A DNA stretch of 64,000 nt from Micromonospora peucetia (GTDB lineage Bacteria > Actinomycetota > Actinomycetes > Mycobacteriales > Micromonosporaceae): the NCBI RefSeq assembly GCF_900091625.1, contig NZ_FMIC01000002.1, positions 7,130,001-7,194,000 of the forward strand, read 5' to 3'. A program made the translations under genes and the position numbers. Shown piece by piece: positions 17,382 to 26,885 of the stretch (position 1 is its first letter; every line of letters starts with the position of its first letter). The notes beneath the pieces are model-generated. The model made no database searches. It worked only from the letters and a program-made list of their open reading frames with translations, and was not told where the DNA came from.

Positions 17382-17991
17382 CGGCGTCGCCTCTTGCGAT
17401 CGGTTACCGCACCGGACGCGCCGACACTACTGGCCGTTCCACACCCCTGCCAACCCCGTCCCACCTGCTTAAACCTTGATCAGGAAACAATTTTTGCGGG
17501 CACCCGAGCACTGACGTGACTCAATGGGACAGCCGTTCTCAGAGGCGCTTCGGGGCAACAACGGGACGAGTGGCGGACATCGGCGCCGAACCCCCGACGA
17601 GAATCGGCCCACCATGCCGGAATGACCGTTTCCCCGCCACCGTGACCGGCATCACCAAAACCACCAGCCCACACCCCCGCCCGCCACCCCGCCGCGCCCC
17701 TGCCGCCCCTGCCCGCGCCCCTGCCGCGCGCCCCGCCGCCCCGCCGCCCCGCGATCTTGCACTTTGGGCCCCTGGAGTACGGCAGATGTCTTTTTTTGTC
17801 GGGGCGGAAAGTGCAAGATCGCGGAGTCTGGGCGGGGCGGCGGGGGCGCGGTGAGGGGCGGCAGGGGCGGGGTTGGCTTGCCCCGGGCAGGGTGCCAGCG
17901 GGTGGAGGGAACGCGACGCGGCGGGCACCGAGGGCTGCGCGGGAAGCCCGGTTGGTCGGAGTTCGGTCAGGATGGAGCGGGGTCCGGGCCG
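17382..17991. other. Gene-free interval upstream of the riboswitch
   Basis: About 610 bp with no convincing coding frame. It must hold the promoter of the leftward riboswitch transcript; no confident -10/-35 was picked. Its right half is taken up by a large inverted-repeat element (listed separately) flanked by C-rich and G-rich strand-biased stretches. The only open frames are shadows of that repeat. Confidence 0.6.
17690..17875. repeat. Large intergenic inverted repeat (cruciform-forming)
   Basis: The core arms are perfect over 16 bases: CGCGATCTTGCACTTT (17750-17765) and its complement (17808-17823). They surround a 42-base loop with a further GGGCCCC/GGGGC pairing and a T7 run. Outside the core, a C-rich left flank (with CCCCTGCCGCCCCT) matches a G-rich right flank (AGGGGCGGCAGGGG), so the imperfect repeat spans roughly 185 bp. 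It lies downstream of the leftward acyltransferase gene and may also act as a terminator. It looks like a dispersed intergenic palindrome family; this needs a genome search. Confidence 0.7.
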
Positions 17992-19233
17992 TCAGCGCGA
18001 GTCGACGTACGTCGGTCGGTGGTCGGCCTGCGGGTCGGCGGGGCGGGGGCGCGGCACGACGTTGCCACGCTCCCCCGCCGCCGGCCCCGGGGCGCCGGGC
18101 CGCTCCCCGGCGGCGTCCGCGCCCTGCGGCGTCGCCCGGGCCGTCCGGCGCGGGGTGAGCAGCCGCATCATCGGCGTCTCGACGAAGCGGTGCAACAGCC
18201 CGGCCAGGGCCAGGTTGACCAGCAGGAAACCGAGCACCACCGCCACCCCCCACCAGCCGGTGAAGCCGGCGCCCCAGTCGCCGGTGAGCCGCAGCACAGT
18301 GATCATCACCAGGACGTGCACCAGGTAGAAGGCGAAAGAGACCTCGCCGAGCCAGATCATCGGCCGGGACCGCCACGGCGAGCGCCGCCCGCGCACGTCC
18401 GCGTCCGCAGCCGCGGCGATGACCAGGATGTACGCCATCGAGAGCAGCGCCGCCCACAGTTCGGCGCGGACCCACTGCGCGGCGACCACCCATGTGGCCA
18501 CGAAGACCAGGCTGGCCACCGGCAGGCCCGGCCCCCGCCACCGGCCGCGCCGCATCAGCTCGGCGGCGGCCACACCCATCCAGAACTCCAGCGACCGCAC
18601 CGGCGGGAAGACCTGGGTGAACCACCAGCGGCTCTCCTCCGGCACCAGTGCCTGGGCCGGCCAGAGCGCCAGGATCAGCAGCGGCACCGCGACCACGACG
18701 GCCCACAGCGCCCACGGCCGGGCCCGGCGGATGAACGGCAGTGCCAGCGGCAGGCAGAGGTAGAAGAAGAACTCGCAGGACAGCGACCAGCTGACCGTGT
18801 TGATGCTGTAGAAGTAGCCCGGTCGCGGGTCCCAGGCCTGGAGCAGGAACAGGTTCTCCAGCGCGACGCCCCGACCCACGGGGTCGGCGAACCAGGCAGC
18901 GACCGCCAGGGCCGCCGCCCACAGCACCACGTGGCTCGGCCAGATCTTGGCCACCCGGCGACGCCAGAACGCCCGACGAGTGTCGGTGGGTCGGGCCGAC
19001 CAGACCAGCACGAAGCCGCTGAGGATGAAGAAGAACTGCACGCCGGAGAGACCGAGGGTGAAGAACCAGTCCATCACCGCCTGGTGGCCGGGCTCGGCGA
19101 TGATGCCCATCGTCCCGGCATGGAAACCGAAGACGAGCAGGGCAGCGACCCAGCGCAGCCCGGTCAGCGACGGCAGGCGACTGGCCGGCGACGCCAGCCG
19201 GACGGCCGGCGCGGGGGTCGGGGTGCCCGTCAT
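17992..19233 (-). CDS. Membrane O-acyltransferase (acyltransferase-3 family)
   Basis: 413 residues from ATG 19233, the size of a single AT3 module. It begins RLPSLTGLRWVAALLVFGFHAG with the family's early conserved His, followed by about ten membrane spans, including FFFILSGFVLVWSARP and SLSCEFFFYLCLPLALPFI, both AT3 signatures. These integral membrane enzymes transfer acetyl or similar acyl groups to exported glycans, peptidoglycan or antibiotics. Its position a few kb from the wall-polymer locus makes polymer acetylation plausible but unproven. The C-terminal tail (about 40 residues) is polar and disordered. Confidence 0.88.
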   Translation of the reverse strand: MTGTPTPAPAVRLASPASRLPSLTGLRWVAALLVFGFHAGTMGIIAEPGHQAVMDWFFTLGLSGVQFFFILSGFVLVWSARPTDTRRAFWRRRVAKIWPSHVVLWAAALAVAAWFADPVGRGVALENLFLLQAWDPRPGYFYSINTVSWSLSCEFFFYLCLPLALPFIRRARPWALWAVVVAVPLLILALWPAQALVPEESRWWFTQVFPPVRSLEFWMGVAAAELMRRGRWRGPGLPVASLVFVATWVVAAQWVRAELWAALLSMAYILVIAAAADADVRGRRSPWRSRPMIWLGEVSFAFYLVHVLVMITVLRLTGDWGAGFTGWWGVAVVLGFLLVNLALAGLLHRFVETPMMRLLTPRRTARATPQGADAAGERPGAPGPAAGERGNVVPRPRPADPQADHRPTYVDSR

Positions 19234-19596
19234 TCCGGGATCCCGACGGTCCGCAGGGTCACCAGCACGTGCGTCTCCTCCTCGGCCGGTCGGCACTCGG
19301 CCCTCGGCGGCCCCCGGTCGGGACCGTCCCGCCGGGCACCTTACCCGGCGAACGGGGCGAGCTCGTACGTACCGCCCGTGAGGGCCACGCCGCCGGACGT
19401 CGGATCAGGGCAGCCCGCAGGCGAGCCGGGAACCGCTGAACGTCCGGCGTCCCGGCGCCGCTCAGGATCGGGCCACCACCCCGCCAGCGTCCGCTCCCGA
19501 CCGCACGGGGTCATCGAAGCATGCTGATCGCTGTAGAGTCCGACATCTGGCACCGGGCGGGCCCGCCCGCCGAGTCGGTCCTGATTGGAGCATCCC
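19234..19596. other. Divergent intergenic region
   Basis: 363 bp between the leftward acyltransferase gene and the rightward exported nuclease-fold gene. It should hold both promoters; no strong operator or RNA structure was recognised. A 12-codon GTG frame with a strong GAGGAGGAG overlaps the acyltransferase ATG on the minus strand, but coding evidence is too weak to call. Confidence 0.5.
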
Positions 19597-20634
19597 TTGC
19601 GTCGGAGGAATCGGTCAGCACAACTGCTGGCGGCACTCGCGCTCGTCGCACTCACCGCGGTCCCGGGCCCGCAGGCATCGGCGCTGGCCGCCGAAAAGGG
19701 CGACACGTCGGCCACGGCGCAGGACCGGGTCCTGCGGGTCTACAACAACAACATCGAGAACCTGGTGGTGAACAACGCCGGCGGCACGTGCACCCGGATC
19801 TCCGGGCCGGAGCACCTGACCTCGATGCTGGTGGACGACAGCGGCCGGGCGGGCACCGCCGGCGTGCTGGCGCCCGACATCCTCATCGTGCAGCAGGTTC
19901 GCGGCACCGGACAGGCCGAGGCGTACGCCGACCAGCTCTCGGCGAAGTTCGGCTACCCGGCGGGCACCTACGGAGCGGTCGTGGCCTGGAGCGACCCGGA
20001 GCCGTGGGGCAGCACGCACAAGTGCAGCTCGCAGGAGCTCGGTGACCTGAAGAAGAAGCAGACCAACGGGATCATCTGGAACAAGCAGACGCTCAGCCTC
20101 GCTGCCGGTGACATCTCGAAGTACTGGAGCGCCGGCTGGCTGAAGCCGGGCACCAGCTACCAGGGCGGCGCCGGGTGCACCCTGTACAAGCCGCCGAACA
20201 GCGACCCCGACACCACCGACTACCACAAGTGGAAGCGTACGAGCGCCATCGCGGCCCGGTTCACCATCAAGGCGACCGGCACCACCGTCTTCGCCGCCAC
20301 CATGCACCTGCCTCAGGAGAACCGGCAGAACGCGTGCGCGGGCGACGGCTACACCGGCATCGCCGACACCGGAATCCACCTCGGAGCGGACGCCACCAGC
20401 CTGATGAACGCCTCGACCATCCGGATCGTCGGGATCGACGCCAACCGCACGGGCATCGCGCCGAGCACGTTGAGCGGCTTCGGCATGACCGGCTACGGGT
20501 CGGCGGCGACCAGCGGATCCAGCAAGATCGACTATCTCTTCATCAAGGGCGGCGTGCAGCCGTCGCCGGTCGACCACACGGTGAGTGGCACCAGGTCCAA
20601 CCACCTGGCCCTGTACGGCTTCATCACCTACTGA
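19597..20634 (+). CDS. Secreted endonuclease/exonuclease/phosphatase-fold protein
   Basis: 345 residues from TTG 19597 (GGAG seven bases upstream; a TTG at 19585 is the alternative). There is an N-terminal signal sequence (LLAALALVALTAVPGPQASA), then RVYNNNIENLV, the first strand of the DNase I/EEP fold. The metal- and phosphate-contact segments are VAWSDPEPWG, AATMHLPQEN (catalytic-His strand), VGIDANRTG (Asp-x-Asn) and the C-terminal RSNHLALYGFI. Probably an extracellular nuclease or phosphodiesterase; the exact substrate is unknown. A near-perfect terminator follows the stop codon. Confidence 0.85.
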   Translation: MRRRNRSAQLLAALALVALTAVPGPQASALAAEKGDTSATAQDRVLRVYNNNIENLVVNNAGGTCTRISGPEHLTSMLVDDSGRAGTAGVLAPDILIVQQVRGTGQAEAYADQLSAKFGYPAGTYGAVVAWSDPEPWGSTHKCSSQELGDLKKKQTNGIIWNKQTLSLAAGDISKYWSAGWLKPGTSYQGGAGCTLYKPPNSDPDTTDYHKWKRTSAIAARFTIKATGTTVFAATMHLPQENRQNACAGDGYTGIADTGIHLGADATSLMNASTIRIVGIDANRTGIAPSTLSGFGMTGYGSAATSGSSKIDYLFIKGGVQPSPVDHTVSGTRSNHLALYGFITY

Positions 20635-20636
20635 CG

Positions 20637-20662
20637 CCGGGTGCCGGCGCTCCGGCACCCGG
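20637..20662 (+). terminator. Perfect-stem terminator
   Basis: CCGGGTGCCGG and CCGGCACCCGG form an 11-bp perfect stem with a four-base loop, starting three bases after the stop codon of the secreted EEP-fold gene. Confidence 0.75.
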
Positions 20663-20722
20663 GCCACTCCACCACGGCCACGGGTCGCACACCTGTGCCA
20701 AACCAGCCGGTACGCTGGGCGG

Positions 20723-21358
20723 ATGACCGGGGCCGCCTACCAGCCGTCGATGCTCGACCTCACCGCCGCCGAACCGTCACTCGGCCCGCTGGCCGGCGGG
20801 CTGCGCCGGCACCCGCTCACCCACGGCGCGTGGGTCGACCATCTCCCCGGCTGGGTCACCGGCTCCGACCAGGTCTTCGACGTCCTGCTGCGGGACGTGC
20901 CCTGGCGGGCCGAACGCCGCACGATGTACGACGCCGAGGTCGACGTGCCCCGGCTGCTCTGCTGGTATGCCGGGCACCGCCCGCTGCCACACCCGCTGCT
21001 CACCGAGGCGCGCACCGCCCTCACCCGGCACTACGCCCCCGAGCTCGGCGAGCCCTTCGTCACCGCCGGCATGTGCCTCTACCGCTCCGGCCGGGACAGC
21101 GTCGCCTGGCACGGTGACACCCAGGGTCGCTCCGCGCACACCGACACCATCATCGCCATCGTCTCGTTCGGCTCGCCCCGCTCGCTGCTGCTACGGCCTC
21201 GCGGCGGCGGCGAAAGCCTGCGCTTCCCCCTCGGCCACGGCGACCTCGTGGTGATGGGCGGCTCCTGTCAACGCACCTGGGAGCACGCCATACCCAAGAC
21301 CACCCGTTCTGTCGGGCCCCGGGTCAGCGTCCAGTTCCGCCCCGTCGGCGTCGCCTGA
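20723..21358 (+). CDS. AlkB-like 2-oxoglutarate/Fe(II) dioxygenase
   Basis: 211 residues. The iron-binding set is visible: WHGDTQG with His130 and Asp132, and WEHAIPK with His188. The 2-oxoglutarate-binding arginines lie at R200/R206 (GPRVSVQFRP). MCLYRSGRDSVAWHGD and the preceding PLPHPLL loop match the bacterial AlkB subgroup that demethylates alkylated DNA or RNA bases by oxidation. Cytoplasmic; the gene is monocistronic. Substrate choice (DNA, RNA or tRNA) cannot be read from the sequence. Confidence 0.9.
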   Translation: MTGAAYQPSMLDLTAAEPSLGPLAGGLRRHPLTHGAWVDHLPGWVTGSDQVFDVLLRDVPWRAERRTMYDAEVDVPRLLCWYAGHRPLPHPLLTEARTALTRHYAPELGEPFVTAGMCLYRSGRDSVAWHGDTQGRSAHTDTIIAIVSFGSPRSLLLRPRGGGESLRFPLGHGDLVVMGGSCQRTWEHAIPKTTRSVGPRVSVQFRPVGVA

Positions 21359-21477
21359 CAGCGGACGTGGTCACATCCACCCGGGCCACCGGCCGGGCCG
21401 GGCCGGGCCTCTGCTAGAAACGACTCCTGGGTTTCACCTGCGCCCCCGTCATCTCTTGACGACGCGAAGGGCCTGCC

Positions 21478-22836
21478 ATGACCCAGTCCTCCACCGAGCC
21501 TCGCTCCCGATGGTCCGCGTGGTCGATCCACGGCGACGGCCGGTCCGTCCGCCCTGGCGACGTGGTCCACCCCGGCGAACGCCTCTCCTGGCCGCGAACC
21601 CTCGGCATCGGCGTGCAGCACGTCGTGGCGATGTTCGGCGCCACCTTCACGGTGCCGCTCATCACCGGCTTCCCGCCGGCCACCACGCTCTTCTTCTCCG
21701 GGCTCGGCACCCTGCTCTTCCTGCTGATCACCGGCAACCGGCTGCCCTCGTACCTCGGCTCGTCCTTCGCCTTCATCGCGCCGGTGCTGGCGGCGAAGGC
21801 CGGCGGCGACATCGGCCCGGCGCTCGGCGGCATCGTGGTCGCCGGCGTCGCCCTGGCCGTCGTCGGGCTGGTCGTCCAGCTCGCCGGGTCGCGTTGGATC
21901 GACGCGCTGATGCCACCCGTGGTGACCGGCGCGATCGTCGCGCTGATCGGCCTGAACCTCGCCCCGGTCGCCTGGGACGGCGACGGGAGCGGCACCGGCG
22001 TGAAGGCGCAGCCGCTGATCGCGGTGGTGACGCTGGCCGCGATCCTGCTCGCCACGGTGGCCTTCAAGGGCTTCCTGGCCCGGCTGTCCATCCTGCTGGG
22101 GGTGGCGGTCGGCTGGGCACTCGCCGCCGCGCTCGGCGACCTGGACCCGAAGGCGGTCGACGGACTGCGCGACGCCGCCTGGGTCGGCCTACCCGAGTTC
22201 CACGCGCCGAGCTTCAGCCTGCGCGCGGTCGTGCTGGTCATCCCGGTGATCCTGGTGCTGGTCGCCGAGAACGCCGGGCACGTCAAGGCGGTAGCCGCGA
22301 TGACCGGCCGCAACCTGGACCGGGACATGGGTCGCGCGTTCATGGGCGACGGGCTGGCCACGGTGCTCGCCGGCTCCGGCGGCGGGTCCGGCACCACCAC
22401 ATACGCCGAGAACATCGGCGTGATGGCGGCCACCCGGGTCTACTCCACCGCCGCGTACTGGGTGGCCGGCCTCACGGCGGTGCTGCTGGGGCTGAGCCCG
22501 AAGTTCGGCGCGCTGATCCTCACCGTGCCGGCCGGTGTGCTCGGCGGCGCCACCACCGCCCTCTACGGCCTGATCGCCATCCTCGGCGCGCGGATCTGGA
22601 TCGAGAACCGGGTCGACTTCCACGACCCGGTGAACCTGATGACCGCCGCCGTCGCGGTGATCGTCGGCGCGGCCAACTACACCCTCACCGCCGGCGACCT
22701 CTCGTTCAACGGCATCGCCCTGGGCACTGCCGCCGCCCTCGCCGTCTACCACGGCATGCGTCTGGTGGCCCACCTGCGCGGCACCACCCACACCCCCCAC
22801 ACCACCCACCACACCCCCACCGACCCCACCCCCTGA
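21478..22836 (+). CDS. uraA: Uracil/xanthine permease (NCS2 family)
   Basis: 452 residues with about 14 membrane segments. Family signatures include LGIGVQHVVAMFGATFTVPL near the N-terminus and GDGLATVLAGSGGGSGTTTYAENIGVMAATR, the conserved substrate-site region with the Asn-Ile-Gly turn. VVLVIPVILVLVAENAGH holds the catalytic-site Glu of TM8. It imports uracil (or xanthine) with protons. The C-terminus ends in an odd His/Thr/Pro run (about the last 20 residues) from a CA-rich stretch. GAAGGG lies seven bases before ATG 21478. Confidence 0.92.
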   Translation: MTQSSTEPRSRWSAWSIHGDGRSVRPGDVVHPGERLSWPRTLGIGVQHVVAMFGATFTVPLITGFPPATTLFFSGLGTLLFLLITGNRLPSYLGSSFAFIAPVLAAKAGGDIGPALGGIVVAGVALAVVGLVVQLAGSRWIDALMPPVVTGAIVALIGLNLAPVAWDGDGSGTGVKAQPLIAVVTLAAILLATVAFKGFLARLSILLGVAVGWALAAALGDLDPKAVDGLRDAAWVGLPEFHAPSFSLRAVVLVIPVILVLVAENAGHVKAVAAMTGRNLDRDMGRAFMGDGLATVLAGSGGGSGTTTYAENIGVMAATRVYSTAAYWVAGLTAVLLGLSPKFGALILTVPAGVLGGATTALYGLIAILGARIWIENRVDFHDPVNLMTAAVAVIVGAANYTLTAGDLSFNGIALGTAAALAVYHGMRLVAHLRGTTHTPHTTHHTPTDPTP

Positions 22837-22910
22837 CCGCCCTCCGAAACCAGCCACCCGCTTCAGGCCCCAACCCGGCCCCACCCGGCCCGGCCCCGGC
22901 CCCGGGCCGC

Positions 22911-22971
22911 GTCGATCATGAGGATGGCGGTGCAAGATGTCCGGTTCCGAGCGGTCAACCTCATGATCGAC
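22911..22971. repeat. Intergenic hairpin repeat with GATCATGA arms
   Basis: GTCGATCATGAGG (22911-22923) and CCTCATGATCGAC (22959-22971) are perfect 13-bp arms around a 35-base loop, in the gap between convergent uraA and parC. The loop contains TGCAAGATGTCC, partly like the arms of the 17.7-kb element. Probably a dispersed palindromic repeat. Confidence 0.65.
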
Positions 22972-23020
22972 AGCGACATGTGAGCCGACGGGGCTGCCGG
23001 GCCGGATCGGGGGCGTGGAG

Positions 23021-23060
23021 ACAGGAAGGGCCGGCTGCACACACAGCCGGCCCTTCCTGT
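23021..23060. terminator. Bidirectional terminator between uraA and parC
   Basis: Perfect 17-bp arms, ACAGGAAGGGCCGGCTG and its complement, surround a CACACA loop. It lies 7 bases beyond the parC stop codon and downstream of convergent uraA, so it should stop transcription from both sides. Confidence 0.85.
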
Positions 23061-23067
23061 TGGTGGG

Positions 23068-26000
23068 TCAGTCGCGTTCGATCTGGTGGCCGACGACCGT
23101 GGGGCCCAGCATCACGGCGAAGCCGGAGCCGTCCCGGCGCGGGTCCGCCGCCGGTAGCTCCACCGGCTCGCCGGTGGCGGTGGCGCCCACCGGGCGCGCC
23201 CCCACCCAGGCCACGACCACGTCGGTCTCACCCTTGAGGAAGCGATGGGCACGCACACCGCCGGTCGCCCGCCCCTTCGCCGGGTACGCCTCGAACGGCG
23301 TGACCTTCACCGTGGCGTCCGTGGAGGTGACCACCATCGGCTCACCGTGGCCCGGATCGTCGGTGCGGACCGCGCCGAAGAACACCACCCGGGCGCCGGC
23401 CGTCAGGTTGATGCCCGACATGCCGCCGCCCTTGACCCCCTGCGGCCGGACCAGCCCGGCGGAGAATCGCAGCAGCGACGCCTCCGAGGTGACGAAGGTG
23501 AGCGCCTCCGCGCCATCGGTGAGCCAGGTCGCCCCGACCACCTCGTCGCCCTCCCGCAGCCCGATCACCTCGAACTCGTCGGAGCGGACGGGCCACTCCG
23601 GCGCGCAGATCTTGACCACGCCCTGCCGGGTGCCCAGCGCCAGCCCCGGGGAGCCCTCGGCCGTCGGCCCGAGCGGCGCCAGCCCCACCACGCTCTCTCC
23701 CGGTTCCAGCGGCACCAGCTCGGCGGCGGCCATCCCGCCGCGCAACGACACCGTCCCCGCCTGCTCGGGCAGGACCGGCAGCGGCAGCACGTCGACCTTG
23801 AACGCCCGGCCGGCGCTGGTCACCAGCAGCACCCGGCCCCGGGCAGTGGAGTGCGCGACGGCGCGTACGGCATCGTGTTTGACCCGGCCGTGCCGCCGGC
23901 GCCCCTCGGACGCCTCCTCCGACTCGGCCGCCGTCCGGGCTACCAGCCCGGTGGCGGAGAGGATCACCTGGCAGGGATCGTCGGCGACCTCCAGCGGACC
24001 GGCCGGCACGGACGCGGCCAGCACCTCCTTGAGGTCCCCGTCGACGAGCGTGGTGCGCCGTGGCGCGCCGAACTGCTTCACCACCGCCGCCAACTCGTCG
24101 GAGACGACCTTCTTCAGCACCTTGGGGTCGTCGAGGATCGTGGAGAGCTCGGCGATCTCCTTGCGGAGCTTCTCCTGCTCGGCCTCCAGCTCGATCCGGT
24201 CGAACTTCGTCAACCGGCGCAGCGGAGTGTCCAGGATGTAGGTGGCCTGGATGTCCGAGAGGCCGAACTGGCGCATCAGGCCGTCCTTGGCGGCCTGCGC
24301 GTCGTCGCTGCCCCGGATCAGCTTGACCACCTTGTCGATGTCGAGCAGGGCGATCAGCAGGCCGTCGACCAGGTGCAGCCGCTCCTCGCGCTTGCGGCGG
24401 CGGTAGGAACTGCGCCGGGTGACGACCTCGTAGCGGTGGGCCAGGAAGACCTCCAGCAGCGCCTTCAGCCCGAGGGTCTGCGGCTGCCCGTCGACCAGCA
24501 CCAGGTTGTTGACGCCGAACGACTGCTCCAGCGGGGTGAGCCGGTAGAGGTCGGCGAGCAGCGCCTGCGGGTTGACCCCGACCTTGCACTCGACCACCAG
24601 GCGGGTGCCGTTCTCCCGGTCGGTGAGGTCCTTGACGTCGGCAATGCCGGTGAGCCGCTTGGTCTTGTTGACCTCGTTGGTGATGGCCGCGATGACCTTC
24701 TCCGCGCCGACGCCGTACGGCAGCTCCACGACAGTGATCGCCTGCCGGCCCCGGCTGCCCTCCAGCGGGCCGATCTCGACCTTGCCCCGCATCCGCACCA
24801 CGCCGCGACCGGTCTCGTAGGCCCGGCGCACCTCGTCCAGCCCGAGCAGCAGCCCACCGGTGGGCAGGTCAGGCCCGGGTACGAACTCCATGAGCCGGTC
24901 CAGCGTGGCGTCCGGGTGGTTGATCAGCCACCGGGCGGCGGAGACGACCTCGCCGAGGTTGTGCGGGATCATGTTGGTCGCCATGCCGACCGCGATCCCG
25001 GACGCGCCGTTCACCAGCAGGTTCGGGAACGCGGCGGGCAGCACGGTGGGCTGGGTCAGCGAGCCGTCGTAGTTGGGCTCGACGTCGACCGTGTCCTCGC
25101 CCAGCTCGCCGACGAGCAGCATCGCCTCCCGCGACATCCGGGCCTCGGTGTATCTCGACGCCGCCGGTCCATCGTCCGGGCTTCCAAAGTTTCCATGCCC
25201 GTCGATAAGTGGCGCGTTCAGGGAGAAGCCCTGGGCCAGGCGGACCATCGCGTCGTAGATCGCGGTGTCGCCGTGCGGGTGGTACTTGCCCATGCAGTTG
25301 TGGACCACGTAGCCCTCAGCCGCGAAGGCGTGCTCGTCGGAGTCGACCTGGATGTCGTAGGTGGTAGCGGAAGTCACGGCCTCGACGGCGACGACCCGCA
25401 GGAACGACCGCCCAGCCAACGCCTCGAGCCGGCCGGCGAGGGGCGAGCCGATGCGCCGGAGTTTGCGGACCCAACCGTCCCGCTCCGCGCGCCAGAGAGG
25501 AAACGACCGCTCCGGCAAGGGCAGGCCGTTGCGGTCCTTGCCGTACCGCACCTTGCTTCCGGGGCCTGACAGGGACGCCCGGAAGGCGTTCCCGTCCTCG
25601 TCGCGGAACCATCCACCGCCCTGATGGGCGCTGGTGAACTCCTGCATCACCGGCCGGCACGGCAGGCGGTCGTTGCCCTGTTTACCCCCATACCGATAGC
25701 CCAGCTCGACCACCCGCCGAAGGTCGTCGCTCTTGTAACCGATTCGCACCCAGGGCAGGAGCAACTCGGCGACCACAGCAGCATCCCGTCCGGTGACGGA
25801 GAGGCCGAAAAGCGGGCGGTGGCCGTCGCGCCTGCTGTTCCAGTGGTGACCGTGCACCCCCAGGTCGGCGAGCATGGAGTAGATCTGACGCACCAACACC
25901 TCGCTGGTGCTCACGAAGACGAGTTCGCGGGAACGCTTGCGGACGTAGCCATCACCGTCGAAGAAGCCGGCGAGGAACGGCGTCCACGCGGAACGATTTC

Positions 26001-26856
26001 CGAGCACGTCGTCGGGCACACGCTTCGCGTGACTGAGTGGCGTGCCGGCCTCGAGCAGCCCCTCGTGCCGTGCGAATGTGAGGATGTGCTGGTCGCGATG
26101 GCGCGGATTGCTTGCTTCGCGCTTGCCTCGGGAGGCGTTCAATCCATTCGCGATGGCCCACCCGTGTGCGACGTCGAGCGGTTCGACGTCGCACATGTGC
26201 AGCCGTACGCGGCCGTCCGCGTCGCGAGACCGATCGACGGCGAAGCCTTCGGCCACCACGAGCCCACGGACATAGTCGTACGGGTCGCCGCCAGATGCGG
26301 GTGCCGCCCCGCGGCGCGTCCCGTACGCGACAGTGAGCTGTCCCGTCAGGTCTCGGGCTTCCACCCACCGGACAGCCAGGTCCTCATCCACCACACGGAA
26401 CCGCTGTCCGGGCGTCACGACCATGGTGTGGCCGTTGCTCCACGTGACCCGGACCAGGTCCGAGTCCGGGTTCCGATAAGCAGCGGCCACCGGGATGGCA
26501 GCCCCGTCGCCGTCCAACACGAGGTCACCGACGTCGACATCCTCGATCGGCCGCAGGCCCTCGGGCGTCGAGACCAGGGTCCCGGCGACGAAGCAGTCGC
26601 CGACGATGCGGGCGGACTTCACGTGCCCCCGGTCGGGGCGGTACCCCTGCTCGTGCATCGACCAGAGGATGCGCCGGTGCACCGGTTTGAGGCCGTCGCG
26701 GGCGTCGGGCAGCGCCCGGGAGTGGATCACCGAGAAGGCGTACTCCAGGTAGGAGTCGGAGACCTCGGTGACCAGCGGGTTGTCGAAGACCCGCGCGCCG
26801 GCCTGGTCGAAGGCGGAAAGGTCCGCCTTGGCGCGGTCGTCCTTGCGGCGTGCCAT
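23068..26856 (-). CDS. parC: DNA topoisomerase IV subunit A (ParC-like) with in-frame intein
   Basis: The 1262-codon frame encodes an 829-residue ParC/GyrA-type protein split by a 433-residue intein. The host part has [20 protein letters not shown], then (after splicing) [16 protein letters not shown], the quinolone-resistance helix with Thr where E. coli GyrA has Ser83. The catalytic tyrosine is in [11 protein letters not shown] (Y569 of the precursor, about 136 after splicing). A leucine-rich coiled-coil and a C-terminal beta-pinwheel follow, without the GyrA-box QRRGGKG, which favours ParC over GyrA. With ParE, encoded 29 bases upstream, it decatenates daughter chromosomes. Confidence 0.93.
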   Translation of the reverse strand: MARRKDDRAKADLSAFDQAGARVFDNPLVTEVSDSYLEYAFSVIHSRALPDARDGLKPVHRRILWSMHEQGYRPDRGHVKSARIVGDCFVAGTLVSTPEGLRPIEDVDVGDLVLDGDGAAIPVAAAYRNPDSDLVRVTWSNGHTMVVTPGQRFRVVDEDLAVRWVEARDLTGQLTVAYGTRRGAAPASGGDPYDYVRGLVVAEGFAVDRSRDADGRVRLHMCDVEPLDVAHGWAIANGLNASRGKREASNPRHRDQHILTFARHEGLLEAGTPLSHAKRVPDDVLGNRSAWTPFLAGFFDGDGYVRKRSRELVFVSTSEVLVRQIYSMLADLGVHGHHWNSRRDGHRPLFGLSVTGRDAAVVAELLLPWVRIGYKSDDLRRVVELGYRYGGKQGNDRLPCRPVMQEFTSAHQGGGWFRDEDGNAFRASLSGPGSKVRYGKDRNGLPLPERSFPLWRAERDGWVRKLRRIGSPLAGRLEALAGRSFLRVVAVEAVTSATTYDIQVDSDEHAFAAEGYVVHNCMGKYHPHGDTAIYDAMVRLAQGFSLNAPLIDGHGNFGSPDDGPAASRYTEARMSREAMLLVGELGEDTVDVEPNYDGSLTQPTVLPAAFPNLLVNGASGIAVGMATNMIPHNLGEVVSAARWLINHPDATLDRLMEFVPGPDLPTGGLLLGLDEVRRAYETGRGVVRMRGKVEIGPLEGSRGRQAITVVELPYGVGAEKVIAAITNEVNKTKRLTGIADVKDLTDRENGTRLVVECKVGVNPQALLADLYRLTPLEQSFGVNNLVLVDGQPQTLGLKALLEVFLAHRYEVVTRRSSYRRRKREERLHLVDGLLIALLDIDKVVKLIRGSDDAQAAKDGLMRQFGLSDIQATYILDTPLRRLTKFDRIELEAEQEKLRKEIAELSTILDDPKVLKKVVSDELAAVVKQFGAPRRTTLVDGDLKEVLAASVPAGPLEVADDPCQVILSATGLVARTAAESEEASEGRRRHGRVKHDAVRAVAHSTARGRVLLVTSAGRAFKVDVLPLPVLPEQAGTVSLRGGMAAAELVPLEPGESVVGLAPLGPTAEGSPGLALGTRQGVVKICAPEWPVRSDEFEVIGLREGDEVVGATWLTDGAEALTFVTSEASLLRFSAGLVRPQGVKGGGMSGINLTAGARVVFFGAVRTDDPGHGEPMVVTSTDATVKVTPFEAYPAKGRATGGVRAHRFLKGETDVVVAWVGARPVGATATGEPVELPAADPRRDGSGFAVMLGPTVVGHQIERD
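25297..26595 (-). mobile_element. ParC intein with LAGLIDADG homing-endonuclease domain
   Basis: 433 residues inserted between Asp87 and Cys521 of the precursor. It starts [13 protein letters not shown] (Cys1, block A) and ends EGYVVHN, with penultimate His and terminal Asn (block G); the +1 extein residue is Cys. Block F reads [19 protein letters not shown]. Two LAGLIDADG-like helices, RGLVVAEGF (about 110-118) and LAGFFDGDG (about 208-216), mark a probably intact endonuclease. Block B reads VVTPGQRF, so the usual T-x-x-H histidine is Gln64. The stretch has visibly lower GC than the surrounding gene, supporting horizontal spread. Confidence 0.93.
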
Positions 26857-26885
26857 CGTTCAGCTTCCCTTTCGGCGGGCGGTGC

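Noticed and set aside
19234..19280. 12-codon GTG frame with strong Shine-Dalgarno overlapping the acyltransferase start
   Set aside because: Too short to judge and without a leader-peptide motif; it may just be a purine-rich ribosome-binding region.
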